Origin: Poa pratensis
Taxonomy: Eukaryota > Streptophyta > Magnoliopsida > Poales > Poaceae
Length of the DNA stretch: 64,000 nt
Direction: 5' to 3'
Assembly: GCA_947311845.1 (NCBI GenBank)
Contig: CAMZMU010000107.1
Coordinates: 22,314,359 to 22,378,358, forward strand
In this document: positions 29,901 through 42,165 of the stretch, one piece after another
Numbering within the stretch: the stretch's first letter is position 1
Layout: every line of letters begins with the position of its first letter
The notes under the pieces: generated by a model
Database searches by the model: none
Seen by the model: only the letters and a program-made list of their open reading frames with translations
Told to the model about the DNA's origin: nothing
Program-made: the position numbers and the translations under genes

Positions 29901-31369
29901 ATGGCTATCTTGCAAACTTGATTGCCACTCCAACTCTTGAGGACAAGATCCGAACAGCACAACGACGCGATAACGGTGTCTTAAACATCAAGGCCAATAT
30001 CGGCAAGGATAAGTACAAGAGCTTTTCTGTGGATGACAAGGGCACTTTGTTCTTTGAAGGGCGCATTGTTGTTCCCAAGCTTGAAAGCTTAAGAGAGATG
30101 ATTCTCAAAGAAGCTCATGATACTCCTCTTTCTATCCACCCTGGTAGTACCAAGATGTACCAGGATCTCAAGCAAGTCTATTGGTGGACCAGAATGAAGC
30201 GTGAAATTGCTCGCTATGTTTCAGAATGCGATGTCTGTCAGCGTGTCAAGGCAGTACATCAGAAATCAGCTGGTCTTCTTCAACCATTACAAATTCCTGA
30301 GTGGAAGTGGGACAAGATTGAAATGGACTTCATTACTGGGTTTCCAAAATCCAAGAAAGGCAATGATGCAATCTTCGTTGTCATTGATCGTCTCTCCAAA
30401 GTCGCTCATTTCTTTCCAGTCAAAGAGACAATCACAGCTAGTCAGTTAGCAGAACTCTATATGACAAGGATTGTTCCTCTTCATGGTGTTCCCTTGGAAA
30501 TTAGCTCAGATCGTGGAAGTATCTTCACTTCTCGATTTTGGGAGAGCTTTCAGAAAGCCTTGGGCACCACACTTCTTTTCAGCACTGCTTACCATCCGCA
30601 AACAAGTGGACAGGTTGAAAGGGTCAATCAGATTCTGGAGGATATGCTCAGAGCATGTGTCATTTCTTTTGGCATGAAATGGGAAGATTGCCTTCCTTAT
30701 GCTGAGTTCTCCTACAACAACAGCTTCCAAGCAAGTCTAGAAATGGCACCTTTCGAAGCTCTCTATGGTCGCAGATGCAGGACTCCTATCAATTGGTCTG
30801 GAGCCGGTGAACGACAACTCTTTGGCCCTGACATCATCCAGGATGCCGAAGAAAAAGTCCGCATCATTCGTGACAATCTGAAGATAGCCCAGTCTCGTCA
30901 GAAGAGCTATTATGATAGCAAGCACAGGGACATGGTCTATAAAGCTGGTGATCAAGCTTACCTTCGTGTCACTCCCTTGAGGGGCACTCAACGCTTTGGT
31001 ATCAAAGGCAAGCTTGCTCCGAGATATGTTGGTCCATTCAACATTCTCTCAAGGCGTGGAGAACTTGCTTATCGTTTGGAACTTCCTCCCAACCTCTCCA
31101 AGGTGCACGATGTCTTTCACGTGTCACAACTCAAGAAGTGCTTCAAGGATCCAGGCCGTGCTGTTGATCACGAGTCAATTGATCTTCGAGAAGACCTCTC
31201 CTATGAAGAACATCCGGTTCGCATTCTCGATGAGGCCGAACGTTCCACCCGTAACAAGACCGTCAAGTTCTTCAAGGTGCAATGGTCTCATCATTCCGAC
31301 AAAGAAGCAACTTGGGAACGCGAAGACCATCTTCGTGCCGAGTATCCCGATCTTTTCACTTCTCCATAG
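26920..31369 (+). CDS. Gag-Pol polyprotein of the chromovirus (three frame breaks)
   Basis: Single gag-pol of the chromovirus type. Gag has [14 protein letters not shown] and a zinc knuckle [14 protein letters not shown] (about residue 302). Protease starts VLFDTGAS. Reverse transcriptase has the YLDD centre at about 29043; RNase H has [15 protein letters not shown]; integrase has the HPG...CDVCQ zinc region, the D, D, E residues in [13 protein letters not shown] and GQVERVN, and GPF of the GPY/F module. A chromodomain ends it ([10 protein letters not shown]...WEREDHL). Breaks: two bases lost near 28131 directly after DTGAS, one near 28953 before MSFGLTNAP, two near 29463 before KPFQIF. With those gaps the length is 1485 codons. 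As read, it cannot give a full polyprotein. Confidence 0.9.
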
Positions 31370-31390
31370 GAATCTCGGGGCGCGATTCCT

Positions 31391-31404
31391 TCAAGGGGGG
31401 CGTT
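31391..31404 (+). other. Polypurine tract of the chromovirus
   Basis: TCAAGGGGGGCGTT directly precedes the 3' LTR start TGTAACATCC, the expected plus-strand primer position. Confidence 0.8.
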
Positions 31405-34400
31405 TGTAACATCCCAAAAATGTAACCCAACTTATTGCTTGTTCTTTTAAAGTTTAGCATCATCATGGCATCATATTCATGTGTTCTTCTCACTTAATAT
31501 TTTATTTCTTTGCACAATTAAACAAAACCACATTTTTGTGTTGTTACTATGTTGCCCAAAATAATACTAATGGTCTTAACAAAAGTATTTTGTTCAAACA
31601 AAAATATTTGCAAAAGGTTCTAATACAAAATTCCTAATATTTTGTTTTCTATAAACAAAAACCAGAAAACTGGAAAAAGAAAAATGTTCAGGCTTAAAAA
31701 AAAACAGTGGAGCCTGGCCGAGTTGGGCCTCCAGCCCACCTTCGGCCCAGCAAACCCAACCCTGTCGCTTTCTTCCTCTGCCGTACCAAAGGAGCACGCA
31801 CATGGCGTGGGCACGGTGGCCTCCACCGGCCAGCGCCTCCTCTCCACCTTTTCCACCTCCATAAAGCCAGCCCCGCGCCTCCCCAAACCCTAGCCTCTCC
31901 CTCTCCTTCCCTCTCGCGCCGCCGCCTGGTAAGTTCTTCCACGCGCAGCCGTCGCCATGGCCGTAGCAAGCTCAAGTTCGCGCCCGGCCTAATCGTGCTT
32001 CCTCCTGCTCGTCTACCTCGCCGCCAAGTCCGCCTCGACGCCCGCAGGATCTTCTTCTCCGGAGCAGAACCTGGGAGCCCGTGTTTCGCCGTGACAAGTT
32101 CGCCGCTCCCGACGCCGACCGCCGCTCTGCACCTTCTTCTTCGTCTCCGTCTCGTCGCCTCCGTCGTCCTCGAGCCTCCGCCTTGCGCCAACAAGCTCTG
32201 GGTGAGCCGCCGCCTCCAAATCCGTCCTTCCCCCTCTCGATTTCGTCCTGGAACGAGCGATCCCGCGCGATGCCGACCTCGGCATCGACACGGCCGTGCG
32301 GTGTCGATCAAGAACACGACGCCGTGCTAGCTTCCTTCTGCCTCCAATCACGCGCACGGTTACTGCCACCTCTCCCGCATCCACTTGCACGCACGCACGC
32401 ACCTGGAGCGCCGCCAGAACGTGGTCGTCGCCGATCTGTCCTCCGCCGTCGCACCACTGCCCCAAAGTCTGAACCTTTTCTTCAGTTTCGTCAGAGAAGA
32501 GAAGCTGCACTTCAAAAACCATCAGATCTACTACCTTACACGATCCACCGCTCCATCCCAGTGGCAACGGCCACGATCTGTCGATCGCCGCGTCGCGGGT
32601 TCGATCCCTCGCGCACGCACGGGAAAACCCCCTTTTTCTTCTTTTCTCCACACTGACCGGCGGGCCCCGTGTGTCAGCGACCGTGGAGGCATCCGCATTC
32701 CACACACGCCCAGTCAACGCCTGCGTGGCACTTGGGCCCGCATGGCAGCGACTCCGGCTAGCCACTGCCTCGGTGGAAAAAGTCCTCAGATCCAGATCTG
32801 GATCTGGAAACTTGCACACAGGCCCCTGGCCTTTCTGTTTTTACAAGTAGGCCCTTAAAACTTTCTGTTCATCACCATCAGGTCCCTGGTTTTTATAGAA
32901 ACACCCCTAACTTTCAAAACCTTATAACTTTTAATTTATAACTCCAAATTAATAAATTAAATATGTTTTCATATCAGAAAAATGTCACCTATTCAAATTT
33001 CAACTTTGTTTCTGGTTTTGAATAATTAAAAATTGTGGCAACTAAATAAATGTTTATTTTATTGTGACAACTTGTAAAATTCATAACTTCTGCTACACTA
33101 CTCCAAATTTTGCAAATAAAATATCAAACTGAAACTAAAAATGCAACCTTCCTGTTCATTGCATTTGCATGCATATTTAAGCAACTTAAATTATCAAATT
33201 AATTGGAATCACCTTGTAATTCAATCTTGCATATGGGGTTCTTTTCCTAATTGCTTTTAAATAGCAATGACTCCATTTAAATTGATCTTGCATGCAAATT
33301 TGCAGTAACATGAACATTAACTTGACATGCATCATCCCATGCTTGTGCATTTTTATTCCTTGTATTGATTGTGTTCTATATTCCATGTTTGGTGCTTGTT
33401 CTCGGTAGACGACGCTGTGACCGTTGAGTACTCTTCTTCTGCTGAGGACCCTACCCAGTACCAGGCTACTGAGTCGCCAGGCAAGCTTTGCTCACTTGCT
33501 ACCATTACATTGTCTTCCATTCCTGCCGTTGATCTATGCTATCCTTATGTTACGATGCTTGTGTCACGATCCTATATACATGTTTACCATGCAGCCTCAT
33601 ACAGCCTTATCCCCACATCCTATTACCTTGTTGCTTGTTTACCTGTTGGCCTTGCGAGTCGTAGTTGCATGCTTAGGTCTGTTGTTGCAAGTCTGTCTTT
33701 TCTTATGTATCACCTGCTTAGTATGATAGTTTGGTTCACTTACTTAATATGATGATAATGTTTGTGGGTTATAACTAAATGATAAGGCACCCGGTGGAAG
33801 GCCAATGCGTTGGTGTTTTGTTCTGCTAAGTGTCGCACTAGGAACTCAGTTCTTGTCCTCTTATCCAAGTACGAGCGCACTTCCCACTCGTGGGTGGTCC
33901 TATGGAACCCCCCTCGACTCTGACCGGAACTTCAGCTTGTCCAGGCGCCACAACCTAGTTCGGGCTTTCCATTCGATCATACGCATATGCATGATACTTG
34001 ACAGTTATGATGAGAGGTTCTATGATATGGGGGAGCATATAGGTGCGGTGCGACGCGAAGCGGACTTTCCTACTGTGGTCTGTTCCGCCTAGTGCGTAGA
34101 CGCAAACGATTGAGTCCGCTATGGAGGTATCGGCCGGACTCTGGACGCGGGTAACAACTCAGATGGGTGGTACCTGGACTTGCTGTAGTGAAGGAACAGA
34201 GTTGAGTTGAGGAGCCCTACCTTTTATCTGGGTTGCTCGAACGTGTATGGGTTAACCATGGTGCATCCCTGCAGGGTTAAATCTTTTCGAGAAGCCGAGT
34301 CCGCGGTTATGGACAACTTGGATCGGATGCTGGCTAACAAGATCATAAACAACTTACACCTAATGATTCTAATTAACTTGACTAGTAAGTTAGACTTACC

Positions 34401-35110
34401 TTCATAATAAGATGTAACTAAAATTTGACAAACTGTGTGAGTTCCCTCGATTGCTTCCTCATACTTGGTTGAGGGGGTGAATCTGGGAAGTGTTATGTTT
34501 GGTGTTAGTTGCTAGTTGGTTCGTTCACGCTCTCTTATCCCTCTCCAATAGACGGAAGTTGTAGTGTGTCTCTATAGGTTGTTTAGTGCTGCTGCTGCCG
34601 CTCAGTCCACCTTCCTTTACTTTTGGTAGTCTTTGTGTTGGTATCATTGAGCATTGCTTGCCAGGCGGTTGTGCCTGACCCATCTTTGGGCTGTACTCTT
34701 TCGTGCAGCTGAGGACTTTCAGGAGGATCCCTCGGGAGGTTACTTTGTTGAGTACGACGACGACGCCTTCGACGAGTAGATAGTGTTCCAGGGTGGACCC
34801 TGTGGACTCCGTGGTTGGGTTCCTTTATGTCTGGCCTCTTAGGCCCATTTGAGATTTGTCCGTACTCGGATCATGTTTGCTTCCGCTTGTGATGACATTG
34901 ATGTAATGTTGGGACATGTGTCCTCTGGATGATTGTAATCGCTATATGTATTTGCTCTATGAGCTTTTGACTATATTTTGTTTCCTTTCTTTGTGTCGTA
35001 CTGTTCTGTTGTGGTAACGATTCGATCAGACTTTGGTTTCTTTCTTATGCATTGCGGATTGCATACGTGACAGTGGGGTCGGTTGTACGTGTCGGCCGAT
35101 GATCAATTCC
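31405..35110 (+). repeat. 3' LTR of the chromovirus, end-truncated
   Basis: Nearly identical to the 5' LTR up to GATGATCAATTCC, where similarity stops; the last 111 bp of the LTR are missing. It repeats the leader, donor and acidic open segments (33409-33481 and about 34709-34779). Around the TATA box it differs from the 5' copy at six positions within about 50 bp. Confidence 0.9.
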
Positions 35111-35239
35111 CTCTGGTTTCCCCCAGAGGTAACGGAAGGAAGTGCAGAGCGCCAACACGGCGGTGCCTTCATGAAGAAAAACAGGGCACGAGCGTTTGCC
35201 ATCACCGGCTCCAGCCACCCGTCGAAGGCACAGTTTTCA

Positions 35240-37060
35240 CTCAGGTCTGCTCCATGATGAACTTTGTATATGACCACGCATCAGAAGATGACAAGCCACA
35301 TGAACAAAACGAGTTGAGCTAGATGTTGTAATACTTTCTGTAAGGATCATAATATGAGTACAGTAGACATGTTTGCATGATAAATGACTTGGTGATACAT
35401 ATGCACCCAAATTGTAAGTCGTAGTGCACAAATTTGGCCATTATGATGCCGTTGTTGCAAATGAATGAGAGGCAGAAGTAGCCGGACCATAATGTAAATG
35501 TCTTGCCGACGTTTTTATACGACATTCTTCGGGAAGAAAACAACATATGTGCCATGTGAAGATGCTCATAGGAAGTTGTGTTAATGCCGGTTGTGCAAAG
35601 CTCTTACCTTCAAGCCTCAAAAGGATGGGGATATGGTTGATGACAGCGAGGATGACATGGAAACTAAGCCGTGAAAGAAGAAGAAAAAGATGGAGGAGAA
35701 GGATATTCGGGTAAAACTTTTTTGGTATCTCCCAACTATTTGTGGATTTGAAGCGCTTATATGCAAACCTTGATGAGCAAAAACTGATGCGTTGCCACGC
35801 AGAGGAGCGACATCAGTACAAGATGTTGAGACACCCTGCGGACTCTACACATTGGAAAAAAATTGATAGAAAAAATCATGATCTTTTTCAGAAATGTAAG
35901 GTTTGCACTGCAACACTAATGTAATGAACCCGTTCGGCAACATATTTTCGTGGATCTCCATATGGCATGAAATTTCCAAATGCTACACCACCAACATGAA
36001 GATAACTGTTTGGAAGAAAGGTATAAAATTAACGGGAATGAAATCCATGATTGCCATGTTATGATGACACATATGATCTCTGTTGCGACCATGAATATGT
36101 TGACACCCACTGTTTGACGTATGGCTTACAAAGAGATTTTGGGGAGATTCTATCAAATTTGGATATGATATTCCCTCTATCGTTGTTCGATATAATGGTA
36201 CATCTTATTGTTTATATTGTGCACGAGATTAAAAAAAAAAGTGTGGTCCGTATATCTGCGAATGTACCCACTCGAACGCTTCATCGACATTCTTATGTAC
36301 TATATTAGGAACCGAATATGTCTAGACGGAAGCATCTTCAAGGGCTATGTAATTACATGAAGCGTCTTGACCTGGTAGGTGCAGTGGCGGATCCATGTGG
36401 AGACTTCCGGGTGCACAGGACACCGGGAAAAAGTTGATTTCTTTGTAAAAAAAAAATCACCATATGTGCCACCCGGAAAACAAGGTATTTTGCGGCTGGG
36501 TACCACCGTGCACCCCTGTCTTCAACTCTCTAGCTCCGCCACTGGGTAGGTGTGCCTGACCTGGTAGGCGTGTCCCGGTGTATCCATCAAGCTAAGTTTC
36601 GTTGTTTTGAAACAACCGGAAATATCAAGATCACTCGGTGTCACTTTGTACATGCACAGACACATTGGCTTTCTACAAGCAAAGAATTAGAAGAAAAAAT
36701 CAGTTTCATAGTTCAACTGCTAGTTCACCGAGCGATTGCATAATGTCAAAAGAAATGATTCTGTTCTGGCTTCTCTTGGCAGAGGACCAACATGCAGTTT
36801 CAAGGGTACAAAATCACATTTTCTATGAAAACAAAAGATGGAACGACAACAACAGTATTTTCTTAGAGGCATCCCAAAACAGCTCTACTATCGATACATA
36901 GAAGGTAGTTGGGAGCTAGACTATGTGCAGTTACAAATTCCATTGTTCCGTTGCCGTTTGGTTACTAAGAGTAACCTGAATCCAAATGACAACGGTCATA
37001 GCTAGTACCGTGAACCTGGAATGTGTTCCTTTAAAAACTAGTAATCGTGCACATGTAATG
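35240..37060 (+). mobile_element. CACTA (En/Spm) TNP2 transposase relic
   Basis: Scattered frames match the plant TNP2 protein in the right order. At 35742 there is LKRLYANLDE then HAEERHQYKMLRHPADSTHW, the TNP2 core. NPFGNIFSW follows at about 35930. At about 36130-36230 stands FGEILSNLDMIFPLSLFDIM and VHLIVYIVHEI, the DUF4218 region, then IRNRICLDGSIFKGY. Near 36870 there is SWELDYVQLQIPLFRCRLV, as in DUF4216. Stops and frameshifts separate all pieces and much of the central catalytic part is deleted, so it is long dead. No CACTA termini were found. A hAT MITE is nested in it. Confidence 0.75.
36382..36544. mobile_element. hAT-type MITE (163 bp)
   Basis: Ends CAGTGGCGGATCCA and TAGCTCCGCCACTG are inverted. 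A perfect 8 bp duplication GGTAGGTG flanks it (36374-36381, 36545-36552). It interrupts the CACTA relic, so it is younger. Confidence 0.9.
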
Positions 37061-37392
37061 CACATGTTGAATGATGAAATTTAAATCATGAATACTAAGG
37101 ATGTGTTTGGGACAGCTCCACTCCACCAATTTCCGCTGGAGCTGGTGAAGCTGCCCCAAACGCACAAACTCCACCATCCAGCCGGAGTGGAGCGGAGAGG
37201 CCCGCACGTACAATTTGGTGAAGCGAGGGAATAGGTGCTTCGGCGGCTCCACTCCAGGTCTCATCTACCCAATAAAACGTAACGGCCCATGGAGTTTGAG
37301 TGATATTAACCACCATTGCCACCGATTAGTTGCTCAGATCGAATCGTTTTCTGTTTCCCTCACGTTATAATCCCTCTATTAGGCCTCCCTAA

Positions 37393-39491
37393 TCTCTACT
37401 ATATATATTGCTTGAGGTGATGGTTGGTACGTCATTTTTCTTACCGATTTTACCCCTGGCTGTTCGGACATATTACAGGGACTGCCACCGCCAAGTGACA
37501 CCTAGCCTGTTCGGTCCGAAAACAAAAAAAAAAAGAAATCCCCAATCGTGCCTAATCTCTCCCCCGAGCTTCGACTCGGCGGCGGCGGCCACCCTCCCGC
37601 ATCCCATCCTCGCCCCCTTCCCCGCCGCCACCCGCCACCTCGCCTCCGCCGGAGCCGGCGTCGCCGACCGGGTAGCCCACGGAAGAGGAGCCCAGATCCG
37701 GCGGGCACGGCAAGCCGCCGCTGGCGCGGACCGGAGCATTGGCGGCGACGCCGGGGAGCACCGATACCGGATCCGGAACCTGGACGACGGCACGGATTTC
37801 GAGCTAGGGGAGGTGCACGAGCTCGGGGAGGTCCGGGAGGTCAGCACGGGCCGCCAGCTCACCATCGACGAGTTCGACCTCTGCCTCGACCGCTCCCCGA
37901 TCGTGCACGAGCTCATGCGCCGCGCCACCACCGCCTCCTCTTCCTCCGACACCCACACCGCCGCAACCCCGGCCTCCAAGCCCCTCAAGGGGTGGACGCG
38001 CGGCATCCGGCAACTGGCCGGCACCGTCGCCTACGGGGGCCGCCGCGGCGGCACCGAGTACAAGGAGAAGAAGGAGAGGGACGCGCCGCGGCTCACCTCC
38101 GCCACCAACGACAGCCTCGACGGCTCCGTCTCCCGCAGCAACGCGGGGCGGGTCAGGGTGCGGCAGTACGGCAAGGCATGCAAGAAGCTCACCGGGATGT
38201 TCATCACGCAGGAATTGGCCGCGCACTCTGATGCTCCGCTTAAACTCGCCTCTTCCTGCTGGCTTTATGCTCCAAAATATAGGTATTCAGCAAACAAATT
38301 GAGATGTTACTCCACTGTTTACAGGCTTAGTTAATAATTACTTGACGTGTTTAGGATCTGCATACGCCAATTTGGTCGAGCTCTTAGACTACATTCACGT
38401 TGATTAGAGGATATCATTGAGCTTGATTGTGTTGTCTGAATTTTCAGCTTAACACTGCTAAATTACACTTGGGAGTTTTCAATGTCTTAGTTTTTTTTTG
38501 CGGTAGTGATAATGAATAGAAGTGACTTAATAGTTACGAGTAGCGATAACGTTGCTCTGATTCTGTCTAGATGTCGTTTAGACCATGTAACTTGACAGAT
38601 TTAAAGAGAGAGAATAACACGATTTTTAATAATTCAGAAGATAGAATCTGACTTGATCAATAGAGTGAAGTTCACAATTTTGTTCAGTGGAAAATACCAC
38701 AAGGACCTTTTTGTCTCAGTAGTCAGCAGAGCATCAAGTCTCCTCTGATCCCTATTTTGTTTTCATCTAACAGTATGGTCTCAATTAGTATCTTGGTGAA
38801 GCTAGACATCCTTGAGTCAATGACCATTCAGATTATACAGTGTACTTTTTTTTTTATGAGCTAACTACCCACTGAAGCTAGACAAAAGCTAGACTCTCAA
38901 GTCTATGGTACCAACAAAATTCAAAAGGTACGTTTTTCTTCAAGAAATTCGGTAATATACAGTTTTGTTTTTCCAAGAATAGTAATATACAGATTGTGTT
39001 TGTAGGTGATGAGTATCAAATAGAATTTAGCATGAACACTTGAGGTAGATATAACACTAAAAGATTGCTTTTGATAGTATAGCGAAGACGAAAATTGCCA
39101 CTCCCTTTAGGCTGCAACAACTACAACAAACACGGAAAATGCTGGCATATGGAGTTACATTTTGGGTTGTGGAATGGGCAACAATAATACCATGGGACTA
39201 AGAAATAATGATTACCATTTTCTGTTCAGGTCCCATATGTAAACATAAATGATTATCCTTTTAATCCAAAATTTCTTATTTTCTTTTCTTGGTTAGTACT
39301 GCTACATTTGTCCAAGAACTTGGGTCTTGCCAAAACTAAGTTCTTAGTTGCTAAAGCTTGCATGTTTTTTGAATACACAAGGTTCCATGAACAAATTCGA
39401 TATACACAGAGAAAAAAAAAATCTCTCAACAATGACATAAGGCGACGCTTATTTTTAACTCCCGTAGCAACGCACGGGCATGGTTTGCTAG
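37393..39491 (+). mobile_element. Helitron carrying a gene fragment (2.1 kb)
   Basis: Starts TCTCTACTATATATAT after an A and ends GGTTTGCTAG before a T, the A/T insertion rule for Helitrons. A hairpin CCCGTAGCAACGCACGGG at 39461-39478 lies nine bases before the terminal CTAG, as in grass Helitrons. No Rep/helicase is present, so it is non-autonomous. It carries a WDR44-like gene piece in its 5' third; the rest is AT-rich filler. Confidence 0.8.
37560..38332 (+). pseudogene. Captured fragment of a WDR44-like WD40-repeat gene
   Basis: The open frame contains YRIRNLDDGTDFELGEV, REVSTGRQLTIDEFDL, SPIVHELMRR and later RVRVRQYGKACKKLTGMFIT followed by QELAAHS. From memory this is the region just before the first WD repeat in plant WDR44-like proteins. 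The frame then leaves the family, where the native gene goes on to its WD40 repeats; the base after CACTCTG is probably an old exon border. The protein lacks its WD40 propeller and start region. Captured exons in Helitrons are usually not functional but can be transcribed. Confidence 0.6.
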
Positions 39492-40257
39492 TGACAGTAG
39501 AATAGGGCGCGCCGCCGCCGGCAACCTCTCAGTCAAGGCCCTCCCTTGAACCACCCCGGCGACCACCGAGGTAATCCTCTTGTCGCCCCCGCTGTTCGCA
39601 TGTATCTTCTGCGGCCACTAGACAGCCGGCCTTTTCCCCGCTGCACCCTGTTTCTCGCCGTCCGACCGGCAGCCATGTGGACTGGAGACTCATCGCCGTG
39701 GCCCTTTTCCTGCAGCTGCATCCCCGGCGAACACCTTCTCCATGCCGCCAGCCTGAAGCAGTATTTCGTCGCCTACCTGACGCCAGGTTCCTGCTACAGG
39801 AGGTCGTACCTGCCATTGTAATTTTCCTCCAGGAGCTCGCCGACGGAAGCTTGTATCATATGCGTCACTGATTCTTTTGTTTAACTGGGTGCTGTTGCCG
39901 TTTCGTGTGGTGAAACATGACGAGCAGGAGATGGTGTGCATACGTATTGTTTAGATTGTGTGAAACTGTGAATTGTAGGCCTGGTTTGGCCATAGTTTGC
40001 CCAAAATAATGGGAATATACCCTTGACAAGCACGTTCATTAATGGTTTGACTCATGATGCTGCAGTACCAAATCGGTAGGAGAACACAATAAACGTGAGA
40101 ACAAAATACGTGGGCAGTTCGGATATTTCTCTTCCAAATACGAATCTGGAGCTAATTAGTGAACCAAACACTTTTCACTGCTCTAGAGCTTGTCAGGTGG
40201 AGTGGAGTTTAGATGTGGAGTGGAGTCAGGTGGAGTAGAGCTGTCCCAAACACACCC

Positions 40258-42165
40258 TAAAAACAAAAATATAGTATAAAACATTAAAAGTTTGCTTTGG
40301 TCCATCCAACATTGAATATGTTTACATGACATAAAAAGGTATACTGGAGCTTAATAAAATGAGGTTATGTGTATATAACGGATTAACATGTACGCTTATC
40401 TTATCAGCTATGATAATAAGAGTTAATAATGCGTTATCATCATTTGATCAGATATTGATGCAAGATATCATCATTATCAAAGATAAGTGCAAACTACAGA
40501 TCATCTAATAGCATTATCTTAGCTAGGAGTGTGACCAGACCAAAGATTGCACAAGCAATCCTCATGTACAGTTTGATTACTGACAATACAAAAGTAATGC
40601 TTCTAATACTTGTTTCCATTTCGTTGAAATTAAAGCTTCAACAACTGGTGCACATACTATGAGGAATGAGGTAAACTTTAGATATATACACATTTGCCCA
40701 CATGAAGTTTACATTCTAGAAACTTGATACAATTTTTTTCGGTCTCCACCTTGGCACATGAAGAAATGAGTAGACTTGTCATGTAATGCAGACCATAATG
40801 CCAAGCAAGGAAATCAAACAGATATTCAATTTCAGATGTACGTGCTACAATAACTCAAAATTTCTTAGCCAAGATAAATTGATGTACATCAATGCACCAG
40901 TTATGTACTCTCTCCATTCCAAATTGGATGACTTGCTATTGGCTACATGTGAATATATCTAAACATGTTGATGTGGTCAATAACAAATCATCTAATTTGG
41001 AACGGACGAAGGATTACCATTTACGGAGTACCTGATAGCCGAAGTGAAATATATTATCCTGCTTGAATATTTGTTAGGCTGTAACACGTGCGTGATCTCA
41101 AAGTAATACTATCACATATTCACATGGAAAAGTATGCCAGCACAAGTTGACGATGAAAAGTTTTCATGCATGTGAGGAACACTTTGGAACACCAAACGTT
41201 ACCATGTTCCCCTGTTCTTCTCGTGCTCCCAGTCTTATCTCCTGAGAACTCGAGAGAAGCAGCGGAGGGGGTGCCTGTCTCACGATTTAGACAAGAAAAC
41301 AAGGAGGATTTGGGGGCAATTGGTGGAGGGCAGAGGAGGCAGCAGTTCCGCGCCGCCGCCGCAGCCAGGGGGAGGCCAAGGCATCACCGCAACTGCTGCA
41401 GGGACGGCTGCATCGCACGGGCACGGGACACCGGCCGGAGGTTCAGCAGCCGGCAAGCGACGCATATGACAGAATCGAAGCCTACTCCTCTCCAATTTTC
41501 TTGCGCTTATATTTATTTCCTTCCCCAACTTTCTGGCCAGCAATTGGTTAGCACGGTATGGGAGGATGTTCACTGAATTTTCCTTCCGCGCCTCACCATC
41601 CTGGAGCACGCGTGGAGGGGTTCCCCTTCTGTGATGCATTCACCCTTCCGCGACGCATCTGCTAGTGCGGCGACGCTTGGAGCCTTGGAGGGGAAGTGCA
41701 CATTGGTGCGGCGACAGTCGGAACGGAACCGCTGGAAGCAGCCATCGGCGCGAGCTGAGACGGAACCGTGCACGGAGCGGAGCTCTGGCTCTGGGCACGG
41801 CTAAGATGGTTGTCTTCGGCGGCGGCCTCCGTCAGCGATGTGGCCGCAGAATGGAGCGCGTGGAGTGGATGGCGGCGGCGTACCTACGGGAGGGAGCGGA
41901 ATTTTTTGCGGTGGCCTGCCTCGCTGGAAGAGGTGGGCATTCAGGACCGATTCCGAGAAGCGGTGCGTGTGCGGGGCAGTTTATTGACTGTAATTTCGGA
42001 TCTAATTAGTGGAGTAATTAGCGGAATCAGTTACTGTGATTACGGGATACTGATTTGAAGCGGCTACGTGTGGACAGGCTGAACGCAGATCGTTGGATGC
42101 AATAGTTTGACGGTCACGATTGGTTGGATCACCCCTCTCTCTCCCTTTTTATATTAGTGGTGATG
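40258..42165. other. Intergenic region with one MITE and a GC-rich block
   Basis: AT-rich to about 41160 apart from the Stowaway element. From 41190 to 42060 it is GC-rich with open frames in several phases, none recognised. It ends with CTCTCTCTCCCTTTTTATAT near 42135, which might be the start of a minus-strand Helitron, but no matching hairpin/CTAG end was found. Confidence 0.4.
40908..41013. mobile_element. Stowaway-like MITE
   Basis: Left end CTCTCTCCATTCCAAATT and right end AATTTGGAACGGACGAAGGA are inverted and match the Stowaway consensus. TA borders the left end. The right border is less certain by a base or two. Confidence 0.65.

Larger units (their letters stand above)
21692..35110 (+). 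mobile_element. Ty3 chromovirus (Tekay type) with 3.8 kb LTRs
   Basis: A 5' LTR (21692-25512), primer-binding site, extra ORF, gag, protease, reverse transcriptase, RNase H, integrase with chromodomain, purine tract and 3' LTR (31405-35110) follow in order. The LTRs differ at roughly ten substitutions and a similar number of small indels over 3.7 kb by eye, so insertion is recent. The 3' LTR lacks the last 111 bp found in the 5' copy and abuts CACTA-derived sequence, so no target duplication can be seen. Confidence 0.9.
37099..40257. mobile_element. Harbinger/Tourist-like TIR element hosting a Helitron
   Basis: The left end GGATGTGTTTGGGACAGCTC and the right end in reverse complement GGGTGTGTTTGGGACAGCTC are matching inverted repeats. 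The 3 bp duplication TAA (37096-37098, 40258-40260) and the GGGTGTGTTTGG terminus are typical of PIF/Harbinger and Tourist elements. Without the nested Helitron it would be about 1060 bp. No transposase is visible; the GC-rich part at 39500-39870 may be captured host sequence. Confidence 0.6.

Noticed and set aside
41166..42058. GC-rich open frames between the Stowaway MITE and 42060
   Set aside because: No conserved motif, several overlapping frames of equal quality, and no splice-compatible structure.
42060..42165. Possible minus-strand Helitron start near 42150
   Set aside because: TCACCACTAATATAAAAAGG is suggestive, but no hairpin with CTAG was found to the left, so one end alone is not enough.
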